A stretch of 64,000 nt of DNA. Origin: Terebella lapidaria. Lineage: Eukaryota > Annelida > Polychaeta > Terebellida > Terebellidae. The first letter of the stretch is position 1; every line of letters starts with the position of its first letter. The DNA is taken from positions 9,846,181 through 9,910,180 of the forward strand of contig OX424570.1 in assembly GCA_949152475.1 (NCBI GenBank), written 5' to 3'. The translations under genes and the position numbers were made by a program. Below, in pieces: positions 38,201 to 46,110 of this stretch. The notes beneath the pieces were generated by a model. The model made no database searches. It was not told the DNA's origin and was given only the letters and a program-made list of their open reading frames with translations.

Positions 38201-41200
38201 ATCCACAAGACGCACTGGCTTCACGTGCACATCGTGAAAGTATTTTGGGGAATGGATGCTATTCCCTTAGGCCACGTTACAAAAGTATATATATATTTTA
38301 GTGGACTCTGCAGATACATGTACTGTTTAGGAATAGACCCAGCATAGGTTTTTGCTAGCAATCAATTTTATTTTACTACTTGATTTCCCCGTATCTGAGT
38401 GCTTTCTGAATAGGCAGAACTCAACGTGAGTGTATAAAGATGACCCCCCTGGCTCATCTTTAGGAGGGAGGTGTAAGAAAGTTGTATGTGTGTACATGTA
38501 CCGATCTTATTATTTTTGCACTATACAGGCCTAGTATTTCATTATTGTATTCGTTGTTGACGGTTTATCTCTGGTGTGACCGCCCGTTTGAATAACTCGC
38601 ATGGTGACCACTGTTGCACACGAGTTGCCCAGCCCAGTCTGAGTTCATCACTCTGTACTGGTCATCCTGACACGCCTCACTGATCAGGAACCAGGAGTCG
38701 ACAGCTCCGACACATGGCTGACACGAGTGATACTCCATTCAACATGATACCCAGACCACCAGGCTTTGTATACCGAAATGTGCTCTTATTTCATTCGCAT
38801 GTATTGCTCTGGCATACTCCACACAACTCACTACCAATAACACCACACCACTCCTTTGCAAACACCAATGACGCACGTCACGTTGTCACAATCTGAGCCT
38901 CTATATAAACTCTGGGAGCCCAGACTTGGGGAGATTCATCTGGTGACGGGTTGTCACGCTGACACCCCTCACCACGACACCACTCGGCAGCATATGACGA
39001 CAGCTCTTGAGGAACGCGGCCCTCAACGACTCCTGAGATGCCTCAACCTGGATGAACATGGAGTTCTCGCAAGAGTTCATCCCCCGGTTCTAGAGTTCCG
39101 TGGCACGGGAGGCACCGAAACTATGACCCGTTGGTTGGAGTTTACACCGATTTGTAACTCAGCACATACCAAATACACCGATATAATATATAATCCGGCC
39201 CAAGGATTTAGGAGCCCACGGACGTGGGGACCTTCTGTTGGAGTGTTATACTTCAGTCAGGAGATCAGGGATTTCGCCTCCCTCCCTGGATTCTCGGCCT
39301 ACCCCGACACAACGAGAATAAACTATACCTGTAACGTGAGGTCAATGATGATATTGGTAGCTGTCACAATCTATGTAATTGTGAGTGTAGTCGCTACCCT
39401 GTCTGAGTCCTCACTTCGTTACATATAATGTCCAAGTTTATCGCCTATATAATGCCCCACGATGCAATAATGAAACACCAAACTTCAGAGAATAACAAAC
39501 AAAGATACCATCATACCTGTGTCAGGAAATGAGTCATCAGTGGTCGCCCCTTGGTGGCCATCTAGGTGGGCTGTTGTTGGGGATTGGAAGGCTGTGGTAA
39601 AGCAGATATATCTTTGGTGCGGAACCAAATTTAATACCCTCAGGTCCAATTTGGAACTCAAAATACCTTAATTATAAATGTTTCATTTTCGTTGCAGACT
39701 CGAAATGACATGGGCGAATGTAAACAATAAATATTGTTGTGTTACGCAATGGGTATGTTACTGTGATTCAAACTGATCAACATCTGTTTCTTTGTAAAAA
39801 AAACATCAGCGTTAGGTGCCCATATTAAATATCGGAGACATAGTAATGAAGGTTATGAAGTACATTCCTGAGAAGATCCCAGGTTTTGTTGCGTCTAGAC
39901 TAGAGCACTCACTTGTGGTTCTTGTTGGTGTACTCTGTTCTGTTGTTGTGCTTGGTAAGACATGATCCGGTTGCATTTTTGGCCATGTGATCTCCGCTTG
40001 TGTTGTGTCCAGGCTCGTGTGTTTGCTTGTTGTTTTTGCTGGTGTATTCTGTATGATACTTGTTGGGATTGGTGATTCCGGTGTGGTTTGTATAAACATC
40101 CTGGTTATGTGTGATATGTGGGTTGCCTCTCCTGGGTAGCTGTCATCCTCTGAAAGAGTATCAAAATGTTATGTGTTGATTTAGACTCGTCATCTGTGAG
40201 AATAACAAACCATGTTCGTAGGGATTCCCTTGTCAGCTCTCTACGGGATACAAATCTATTGGGCTAAAATCACAGAAACCACCAAAAATAATAATGCCAG
40301 TCGCCTAGTGTCATTGCGGAAGTCTGTCATTCACTTCGAATGGGCTCATATAACACGGGAGGGTCAGTTACATTGCAAACAAAGTCACAAAGGGGAAAAG
40401 GAGTACATCGGCAACGTTATTTCATGGATGCACTAATGGTGATACATGTATGTTTCTGTGAATCATGATACACTATACATGTAAACATTTTACTTCATAA
40501 TTTTACTTCATAATCAGGGAGAAGTGGAGTGGACGAACTACAGTGGATTGGAATCTATTGCTAGAAAACTTTTAGATCTGGTATGCACAAGCTGTTATGA
40601 TCTCGGCCAGAGCATGTCAATGGAGTCTGGTCTCTCTGGAAAAAAAGGAAAGTACAAAATTGTATATTATTCGTCACAGTTATTTCAGTGTTCTATGTAG
40701 CCAGCACACTGACAGTGTTAGTTGTCAGGAGGTGGGGAAGGATAGTTGGTATGGTAGGCTCGGTAAAAACCATCGATGAGGAGGAGTGTTTATTTTTAGT
40801 TGATTGGGTTTTTAGGCCAGGGCATTGGTAATATCATGGTTACATGACTGCGCATCACTGGTGTTATTACCTGTTTTGGATAATACATTTTTTGAAGAAA
40901 AAAAAATTGGAACAAATAATTTTTTTTCCAAATGATCCAACAGCAATTTGATAGAGGGACTGCCTCTTGTAGTGAGTCCACTGTATGCTATCGATGGTGT
41001 ATATCCAACTGCAGTAGCGGATTTAGTGGGGGAAGCGGTGGCCTACGTCTCCTACCCCCTGTCCCCAACATGGCTCAATTTTGGGAAACCCACCCAGGAA
41101 TCATATGAAATTCTACAAATTCCATTTTTTTCTCGGGGGGCCTTAAGGCCCTCGAAATTCCCAGACTGCAATGTCCATAAATTTCAAAATTTTTAAACTG

Positions 41201-44200
41201 CATAAGTACAATTGTAGACTACATCTCAGAAATCATCTAAAATACTATCAAATCCCCGAATTCCTCTTGGGGTTCTTATTATGGAGGATTGTGAACCCTC
41301 AGAGTGGGAGGAGTTACGCTCCCTCCTCTCAGTCCCCTGGCTCCTCTCCTGCACTGATCCTCCCCCCCCCCCCCCCCCCAGCCCAATTCCTTGATGCGCC
41401 CCTGTATATGATGCGCCCCTTCATAGGTACCCCCCCCCCCCTCTGACAAAATCCTAGATCCGCCCTTATCCAACTGGCGGGTCCTCAAAGTGAAATAGTT
41501 TCAAACTTGGATGAAACACTTAATGTTTGGAAGCAGCATAAAAACCAACCAGAAAGTAAAATTTTGAGAGTCGAAGTGTGTCGGCACAGTGTGTGAGGTG
41601 TTCATTTAGTTACGTTGTATCACATTTTGAGCTTCCAATCAACGAAGTATAGTTTCATGATGATACTCACGGCCAGAGCATCTCCCTTACGCGTTATTGG
41701 TTCTCAGCAAGTGGCGACTAAACACAAATTGATATTTCAACGCATCTTACTTTCAGTTTTCACTGGATATTGCAACTTCATAGCACAATATCACAATTCC
41801 ACCATCCTACCTATTTTTAAAGCTAACAAATATATAATATTAAGAAACATTCTTGACATTAAGACTCAGAACAAACATGTTACAATATGGGCATACGTAC
41901 GATGTTGACACAGTAAATAACGCAACCTCTGGGTTGAAGTAGCACTAATCCACTTGAATCGATTGTTGGTATCTAGACTGATCAACATGTGACGTCTGTG
42001 CTCATGGGACTCGGCATCAGATGCCCACATTCCCGGAACCCAGGCAAACTGGCTCACTGGTGAACCTGTGTAATGTGAGGAAGTTCTACTGAGTGTCCAA
42101 CATAGTATAATACTAGTGCAACAACTGTCTGTCTGTTTCTATCAACACTCATTTCTTCAACAGATAGCAGTCACGGAAAGAATAATTGAGAGGGATCTAA
42201 CAATTCCACTCTGTGTGCGTACCACTCAGAGAATCACAATGCCTTTCAGTGTCATGAAATATGATGAAAAAGCACATACCATTTTCCCAAAGCCATGGGT
42301 ACCTGAGAATCCCAATCCACACCTGTCGGTTGTATCTTGTTATGACTCCTCTCCTAAAAGTTATATTGTTGATGTGTGTATAAGCCAGATCTCCACCGAG
42401 CTGAGTGTGGCAGAAGGTTTGGGCGTCATACCAGTCACCTCTACCAGGTTTGTGTGTATGGGCGTAATAACATATATCAGAGAAGAGGAATCCGGTATAA
42501 TCGCCGACGGTGCAAATATTATCTGTTGAGGGATTACAAATTAAAAAGCAAAACATCTCACCACATCATATAGCATACTTTTGAAAACTCAAACATAACA
42601 CTCCTTGCCTGGTTGTAAATATTGACAAAATGCAGAGATGTCACCTCTTGTTTCATCACAGTTGTCAGCGTAAATATTCCCATCTACATGAATGTAGCCA
42701 CAGAATTGTCCACTCTCCTGGCCTGTTATCACTTGAGAACCTGTTAGGAGGATAATGTGTGGTTTATATTGTTAGATGTTAGTCCCTTCAATATTTGAAT
42801 ACAAGGGCGCAACCAGAGTTTAAAAGCTGGGGGGGGGGGGGGGGGGGGAAATAATTGAAGAAGTTCGCAATCTACTGCAATATTAAAATAAGTCCTATCA
42901 TTGACCTTTTGGGTCCACACACGATTTTGTGCATTTTTCGCTTTTGTAATGTTGTGATCTTTCAAAATCAACATGTTTGTGTAGAATAAGCTACGCCTCT
43001 AGTGTGTCTTTTGCTCCAAAATTATATAGCAATACTTCGAATCCTGATAGATGTAAACATGACCGAATCTCTGAATATGCTCAGATTCCAAACTTATCGT
43101 TTTGGGTTCAAATGTAACATAGAAATAGTTTGCCAACTTTTTTTAATTTTCGGGATAGAAGTCTGAAATTCGATAGAAAATGGCCGTTTGATTCCCGGGT
43201 GAAGTATGCCAAGGTATAGTATGATACCATTAAGCATCGCGTAAATATCAGCAACAAACAGTGTAAACGAATTAAGAAAACCAGCATAATACGAGGTCAT
43301 AAAAATTGGTGTTCAAAAACAAAATATATACAGACATTATGGTGTGCACATATTGCGTCTTGATACAAACACCAATACCGTAATGATGCAGTTGGTGATG
43401 TATTGTTGTGTATTTTGTAACTTCCATCAGACTTATCTGAATATTCACTTTGAAAGTTGGGGGTGTCCTTCCAAAAATTTGGGGGCTCACATCAAAATTT
43501 GGGAGAGGGGTGTGTTCCGGATCTTCTTCAAGCATGTACATATTCACAGAATCTGACAGCTGATTAATATGCAATATTAAAACATGCTCTTCAAAACCTA
43601 CCAGACGGGGATGCTAGATTGATCAGTCTCCATGTTCCATCCTCACTCCTTCTGCCACCAACCCACACCCCGTGTGTATATGGATCACCATTTAACACAG
43701 GGAGAAACTCCAATACAGCCTCCACCTGAGACTGTACAGCCGGGTCTGGGATTGACGCAAGGGCGGCATTCTCTCCTATACAGGCCTCTCTACTCTGATC
43801 CCAGGTGATACCCTCGGTCAGGTCTGTGCCATAGACAACCAGACAGAATCCAGTAGAGTTACACCGTCTGATCGCAGTGTATAATCCCTTGGTTCCAGTA
43901 ATGTGATGAACTGATAAAAGACCACGAAAGAACAAGAGTAGTTTTGAAAAATAATTGTGAGTATGTAATCATGAACATATTGGAGAGTATTTTTTTGGTT
44001 ATGTGTATCCCATCTCTCGCACTGCATCCGTATGCCAAACTGTTGTATGGATGAACTAGCAGTGGCATGATTTAAGAGTTCAATAATCGGCGAGATGAAT
44101 GCTATCCATTCAACCACACACTGATCATCATGCAGGTTTTTCATACCTAAGATCACATAAAAATGCCAGGTTGGTCTATGGAATCATGTCGTACGAAAAA

Positions 44201-45188
44201 TTGTTTTAATTTCTTTATCTGAATGTCCACTAGGATTTTTAAGGTTGTATTTTGAAGAGAAATCGAAAAGACTATATGATTATTTTCAAACTGTATTTTT
44301 TGTCTGAATTCGCTGCTCGAATTGTAGGATTTTTACATACTTTGATCACTATTAATTGAATATTCTTTCCTTCTTGACGAACGAATGAATACTATGAAAT
44401 AATTTTATATTTATGACTGCCATTCATACAATAAAAAATTGTAATAAATAATGTATGATTTGCATGTATGGATTTTGCAAAAGAAAAACTGCAAACCAAC
44501 TTTGAAGCTCAGTGTGCCCTAGTGTATTCATGCAACTTACAAACGTTAAAAAAATGAACAGAACATTTGAATTACCGGTTGAAATGAACAACTATGTTGT
44601 GTGGATAATGCAGGTCTCCACAAACAAATTATTTGTATTTGTGCAATTAATGGGGCACAAGTTGAAGGTCAAATCAAGGTTGAGTTTGTTTCCGCGAGCC
44701 ACAACCCCTACCCTTGAATCCTGCATCGATCAGTATGCTGGTATCGAAAGCTCACGAACGTGGTTGTCAGAACACTGCTCATGGGGAAATCTGGTCGGAA
44801 CCCCCGCCTGCGACCCACAGCATTGCCACAAATGCTGACTATCAAAAGGTCTCTAATGCTTGGGATACGTACGCCAGATATCTCTCTAAACCCACAACTG
44901 AATTCACAAAATAATTGGGGGTCCTCAAGCCATTCTCTAAAATCCAGACATAATACCTTCGACTCCACTTCTTTAAATTTCTGGATCTACCCCCGGAACA
45001 GTAAGCAAACACATTAATATTTTTTGTATATATTACCTCAGTAAAATAATGTATGGTAAAAATATGAGAATAACAGAATTCTAATTAGTACGGAAGCTTA
45101 CATCACTACTCTGGTGGTATAATTAACTAGAACAGGGATAACACTTACCTAGAATAAAGTGACAAAGAACTATGTTCTTAAAGTCCAT
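26245..45188 (-). CDS. CTLR-B: tandem C-type-lectin-like receptor with ITSM/ITIM tail, split by an LTR element
   Basis: Predicted exons: 45149-45188, 43602-43910, 42609-42740, 42280-42522, 41901-42065, 39913-40149, 39517-39591, 26625-26694 and 26245-26542, totalling 1569 bp, each exon the same length as in CTLR-A. The layout is leader (MDFKNIVLCHFIL), two lectin-like domains, Thr/Ser/Pro stalk, one helix, and a tail with TEYEDV, SNYVNI and SVYDKL. The intron between the stalk and transmembrane exons is about 12.8 kb because a Gypsy-type element sits in it in antisense. One donor (after exon 3) reads CAG|GCAAGG, a GC-type donor where CTLR-A has GTACGT. The first lectin domain differs from CTLR-A in many residues (for example FCGYIHVDG for FCIYMNVNE), while the second is much closer. 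No in-frame stop is seen. Whether the large antisense insertion allows normal splicing is unknown. Confidence 0.75.
26731..26734. repeat. 4-bp target duplication (TATA), left
   Basis: TATA directly precedes the 5' LTR and recurs at 39424-39427 directly after the 3' LTR. The matching, uninterrupted site in unit A (about 11735-11745) and unit C (about 53335-53345) reads 'aaaatataatgtcc' with a single TATA, which confirms the exact ends. Confidence 0.9.
26735..27686 (+). repeat. 5' LTR
   Basis: 952 bp, TGTAAG...GTTACA. It contains a TATA box (27165-27172) and an AATAAA (27580-27585), consistent with U3, R and U5 order. The open frame at 27206-27907 runs through the LTR into the leader and is not taken as a gene. 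Confidence 0.93.
27688..27705 (+). promoter_or_regulatory. Primer-binding site, tRNA-His type
   Basis: One base after the LTR the sequence reads TGGTGCCGTGACCAGGAT. The first 12 bases and the later GGAT match the complement of the 3' end of animal tRNA-His (CCA, then discriminator and acceptor stem) as I recall it. Other primers sharing this end are possible. Confidence 0.6.
27914..30121 (+). CDS. gag: Gag polyprotein of the LTR element
   Basis: 735 residues from the first ATG after the leader. A charged, coiled-coil-like N-terminal part (about 70-120) is followed by a retrotransposon capsid-type region (about 345-490, WESFHQRIKMIFDQ...LKGRAARAI) and one CCHC zinc knuckle at about 634-647 (CYYCGCTGHMFRNC), before a Lys/Arg-rich stretch. 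It forms the particle and binds the element RNA. Pol begins in the -1 frame over a short overlap at the Gag end, as in elements that make Gag-Pol by frameshifting. Confidence 0.9.
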   Translation: MAQTDQRITPETSDQDLEAKLFSNPRFKQVMEKSEQVESQISSSVPRTERKMRRHLSRSAPAKPEQSVSDEKIAELMASNLALQTKLQRVEEKFEIERKAMQGEIDATHQRYLSEYSGFLAAYGKSPHYVSRANVNYNRGGGATTPVFLPDSKPVGTPVNATQDANAGTHSTVKNRVSTTPSALAKYRKLLENIPVSMACEHINALKEAGVITQEQCLELGMEMLNSSPVDNAGDANVMATDERKSRNLDKAGGSKWPHAGFSPISDNNPEYLENRNNENLFASTPHNRKPKMSKSRHRRSKSYRRYPNSDVDSDSSNEHNFDVTRDEKSYAQMLNHLSFDGEDKSRGHSWESFHQRIKMIFDQTNWPDSFKVLKLLHCLKGRAARAIEVLGSNPSFTQCISRLTELYGASNKEALYELKLQKLRRDVNKEDPVTFMETTRYLCKYAFPRSSEYDLDQQIKRYFVMAHPKEYRTHLNSVDRTVHGTDALLRAARQYEQALIHQSLSSSKPVHTIKAKTKTQYGNESSVGYDIGSPDISDSDMSVSDPSSWTENEVVYRIARDFKAKKQRKLHKSDKKVKTPKPSFTQVVQRTIEKCVKSALPAPGANEVCAAQETAPQTTPNKTPRFLPSNTICYYCGCTGHMFRNCVKLVEDRAAGREKWKHPRPKRQFVNLVEGTYAVTDPDNLDLIYPSQRSDHHVPAIEYNMTSSPASPITSEPSPSIGMDNSLNAGGAIA
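30118..35157 (+). CDS. pol: Pol polyprotein of the LTR element
   Basis: 1679 residues in one frame, with no ATG of its own at the start, so it is expected to be made as a Gag-Pol fusion. Order of parts: aspartic protease (LLDTGST near 110), a long acidic Ser/Pro-rich linker (about 340-560), reverse transcriptase (about 640-830, YIDD near 788), RNase H (about 930-1050, DTDAS), HHCC integrase zinc domain (about 1231-1275), integrase core (about 1300-1450) and a GPY/F-type C-terminal region (WIGPYTI near 1536). I see no chromodomain. The linker between protease and RT is unusually long for Gypsy elements. Confidence 0.93.
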   Translation: MTNGCPENAEENAPNESRDTSCPKSSATVSTQCGTPKVDRKVYSDNTECLESLLNKVKPAPHIESYVRKILPDKSSLDFFLGTDSTIPKLPAESSDSWYVPVQIGERTFNFLLDTGSTVTIISRKCFRQIPVKCKTGLAETATTLKSASGDKIPTEGVCIAELVLGGTPMLARAMVAKISCAGILGSNFLEFFRCKLDMSSGLLQFPHGSVYMAKGRKPLVCQVITSADVTIPGNSQVVLWCHVKRPGLMTSAVGVIDPLGRVSDRYGVLVGRSLVSTGKHVPVLILNPSKAPAEIPRGGKIALLKPIGYVQNVSRDRAERHEVKVVSQEGGDPSSFDNCEKLSDIDDLGSGDHSPVDSSVKLSISGDESVPASDTFTSERSEPDSANVFLTHDSNPQSTLKYSKSSSQPYGDYHHHWSLDFPFSMRPPSPVHPSMDSMDSGPKPERVALGSSTMELSGSGGEHIVGEETPVTVNSLPVCRNLFANPKSRPEVNSLKPSGPSNMNPYVYDTHPDHVSAESSCLSDWPDWTSGVNSSDSDWPDWSSADSDAPESPEMGSSESEEWIREVQSRWCDEQGDTIELPGHLANLIPENIIPGDQYSLAKTLKHYSDVFMGPDDQLGRTSIVKHDIDTGEHKPIKQPARRLGPVKDDIVEAEVQKMLQAGIIEPSDSPWSSPVVLVKKKDGSIRFCVDYRQLNNITRKDAYPLPNIEDAFTVLAGANYFCSLDLASGYWQIGLSESAKQKSAFCTRNGLYQFNVMPFGLANAPATFERLMELCLKGLCWRHCVVYIDDVIVFGKTFHDCHARLENVFSRLRNTNLKLKPKKCHLFQPSTIYLGFKVSGDGIEPDPAKVESVKTWNPPCTVKGVRAYLGFVGYHRRFIPHFSDIAEPLNVLTRKKQPFVWGNDQQRAFETLKSSLMTTPVLAHPLPKGDFILDTDASMSAIGGALYQIQDGEERLISYASKSLTKTQRNYCTTKRELLAVVRMIHHFRHYLWGRPFLIRTDHASLRWLLNFKAAEGMLARWIVKLSEYDFQIRYREGRLHANADGLSRRRCHGCTRVDCPDKLMPIDELSSSDDDNLFPGNNSDTYNQVCVNVCNIPENHPDDASDNPQSNMEFVYSINGNTGVTNFEKLSRDQWFRGHSHDDLYLAQLKDNDISRVLTWRQESSEPPSQGIAVMESSEVQGLLAQWKRLIVVDKILYRTPAVNNLDGQTKLQYIVPRSYRLDVMHLVHDLRLSGHLGVAKTQARVAERFFWPGMYEDVQRWVASCPPCRRRKGAAAPNRSPLLKMLIGAPFQRISMDVLDTRHRSRRGNRVIIVLVDYFTKWTIAVARPDHKAATCADVIMNNFVCQFGVPLEILTDQGPEFEGNLFQTLCDLLRINKIRTSPYRPQTDGLTERANRTIISMIAKFVNEKVTDWDDHLPYLIMAYNTSRHLSTGASPFSMVYGREANLPVDLIYPPTDPFPNHFVSGVEYIEFLKNSMSKVHEHAREQLHKTALRQRRYYDVRARSKPAFKVGDVVRYFYPPLRVSNKFASQWIGPYTIISRETDVDYQIKGSLRSGSEDIRVVHMDNLIYYEADRNNLFEKYIDPDISDFCYSQTTSTDVELSDVHSTDDNTVSEQRRDPLLPDFAEMASDAGTSTEFPPFDGHVGAGENSGSLNLRKRPSRKTRKPDWYRPGP
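35717..37216 (+). CDS. Third ORF of the LTR element, putative zinc-finger protein
   Basis: 499 residues downstream of pol and upstream of the polypurine tract. The N-terminus (1-130) is acidic and Pro/Ser/Thr-rich. The centre (about 212-270) has Cys/His pairs, CPHC...H, then CPEDSC...H....H, like two C2H2-type fingers. The C-terminal half holds a basic linker (PEAKRAKLQKE) and a Leu-rich end. I see no signal peptide, helix or cleavage site, so it is not envelope-like. It is clearly more GC-rich than gag and pol, which suggests separate origin. A role in nucleic-acid binding is a guess. Confidence 0.75.
   Translation: MPTMTTVTKSESSELSDTPTVDWSAAMDVDPTPGAEASQTTPPPGVPDSSPAGNNIPVNIHDPDEASICMAITDYCQEPVSSISANQNTESIPMTLPEVPQNTSPVKTESAQEANGDRPDSSRAPQSHTNPEAIQVWYGRPSAAKVSNTARYDPDGGYRIRLADQFRSRWSAVRAGLQSTLGAFGTMELYPAAITKMVAFPFASTPAGLQCPHCDAIFERPPQVVRDVQTCHYPFIALWVCPEDSCKAKTWYRRDLLRAHYKQAHPSRSGAQLVCNYVTRYNTRYLPPRPAGRTPFPFLQEVMRDFVELWPSLQRDANFRLPLAQLEGAPALAPHARPEIDYPVVDVPRGQRSRPVGQRKVSPSSATAGKPGRSRDEQATSAQPEAKRAKLQKEAGRVALGHDPVAGPSRTSTYDVESLPPAVQLALQERDMFWTCLVQIQAKMQVSNQNADVIVNSLIGELFLRLGTADDVQRLRGDARSDLYKRFCTAVASQRQEFQ
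37217..38461 (+). other. Non-coding 3' internal region of the LTR element
   Basis: About 1.2 kb between ORF3 and the polypurine tract. It is AT-rich with only short open frames. Long 3' untranslated stretches occur in several Gypsy lineages. Confidence 0.5.
38462..38471 (+). promoter_or_regulatory. Polypurine tract
   Basis: AGGAGGGAGG directly precedes the 3' LTR and is the expected plus-strand primer site. Confidence 0.85.
38472..39423 (+). repeat. 3' LTR
   Basis: 952 bp, the same length as the 5' LTR, with one difference noticed. TATA box at 38902-38909. It is followed by the right TATA target duplication at 39424-39427, after which unit B sequence resumes exactly where it stopped at 26734. 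Confidence 0.93.
40212..40436 (+). other. Antisense ORF inside CTLR-B intron, copy of 12520-12744
   Basis: This is almost identical to 12520-12744 in unit A (one residue differs, HSKQ to HCKQ). It is of unknown origin and not supported as a gene. Confidence 0.2.
41012..41468. mobile_element. Non-autonomous hAT-like element, unit B copy
   Basis: Same insertion as 13320-13772, with target duplication TCCAACTG at 41004-41011 and 41469-41476. It differs mainly in the length of the poly-C runs (near 41362-41380 and 41430). It sits in the same intron of CTLR-B. Confidence 0.75.
42800..43570. mobile_element. About 0.77-kb insertion in CTLR-B intron, with G tract
   Basis: Unit A reads directly from 'tacttgaata' to 'tatgcagtg' (about 15105-15125). 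Unit B has about 770 extra bases between matching flanks. The left end has 'agggcgcaaccagag' and a run of about 18 G (42831-42848). The right end has 'gttgggggtgtcc' and 'tttgggggctc'. There is no long open frame. It is probably a non-autonomous transposon; ends and target duplication are not clear enough to name a family. Confidence 0.45.
44000..45148. other. Intron sequence of CTLR-B with a repeat-like block
   Basis: This is the intron between the CTLR-B leader exon and its first lectin exon. The block at about 44640-44900 ('cgcgagccacaacccc', 'ggaacccccgcctgcgac') is richer in GC and absent from the matching A intron. It looks like an inserted element of unknown type. No gene is supported. 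Confidence 0.35.
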
Positions 45189-46110
45189 TGTTGAATTTGT
45201 TCAAATACACCAACATATGTTAATGTCGAGAGGTAATTGCGCTGTTTGAAATACCCCATTTCCATAAGATCTCCGACAACTAATATACACAACAAAGACC
45301 TTTAAGAAAATGCGTTGAATGTCTCCACTGTGGCCAGATCTATTTTTAAAGTAAGTTATTGCGATCTCTTTCTGATCCTGGTATCATGTGGTGGTATGAG
45401 CACTGGTGCAGTAAGTACACCAGTGATAAAATTCTTTATTTTTAACCCGTTACCTATGCAGGTTTTGAAAAAAAAACTAATGTTGACATAGTGCATATAA
45501 ATTACGAAATAATGGCAGGCGTTATAGTGCATTGCTGTGATTTATTCAGCATGAATGGAACAGTATGGTTGTATCCAAATAGCTTGCATACATGACAATA
45601 ATATTGACTTAAGATGTCCACGTGAGACGTGAAATGTCATGAAATCAAGACTTATCTAAGGAGAGTATAAGCTAGAAAATACTATTGGAAATACCCCTAA
45701 AGCCGCATATTAATACACTCAAAAGCACATAATCATGAACAATGATGATTAAATAATAATCAACATGATTTTTTGGCATGCGTCCCCTGGTAACATACAT
45801 GTAGGCACGCCTGTCATATGACTGGTTATCATTTCACACTAATTATGATTCGATCATTTAGATAAGAAAATACCAAGTTACTCTTGGAGCTTTTGCTGCA
45901 TGACGTATTCGAAAATATATACACAATATATTGTTAATAACTATGTGAAATTATTAGTAATACATATCTTGGATAGGTCAAAAGTAACAAATTTCAATAA
46001 ATCAGCGTTGCAATTACGATATTGTCATTGTCCCATATGCAGCCTCTGTACAGCACTATATTGCCATCCGAAATATTAAATATCCCCAGAATCGTCAAAC
46101 CCACATTTGC
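45189..46110. other. Spacer between IgR-C stop and CTLR-B leader exon
   Basis: Counterpart of 794-1733 and 16068-16986, more diverged. A minus-strand AATAAA (tttatt near 45541) is conserved. No coding frame. Confidence 0.4.

Larger units (their letters stand above)
26735..39423 (+). mobile_element. Whole-looking Ty3/Gypsy-type LTR retrotransposon, very young
   Basis: The element has 952-bp LTRs with TG...CA ends, a primer-binding site, gag, pol (protease, reverse transcriptase, RNase H, integrase), a third ORF, a polypurine tract and a 4-bp target duplication. The two LTRs have equal length and I found one difference between them (27147 versus 38884), which points to a very recent insertion. 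The order protease-RT-RNase H-integrase places it with Ty3/Gypsy. It looks whole. It is antisense to CTLR-B and lies in an intron. Confidence 0.95.
15592..44000. repeat. Tandem segmental unit B, interrupted by an LTR element
   Basis: This is a second copy of the unit. Without the 12.7-kb LTR element (26735-39423) and an insertion of about 0.77 kb (42800-43570), its length matches unit A. It carries IgR-B, the two unassigned modules and CTLR-B. The right boundary is approximate because the flank decays gradually. Confidence 0.75.
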
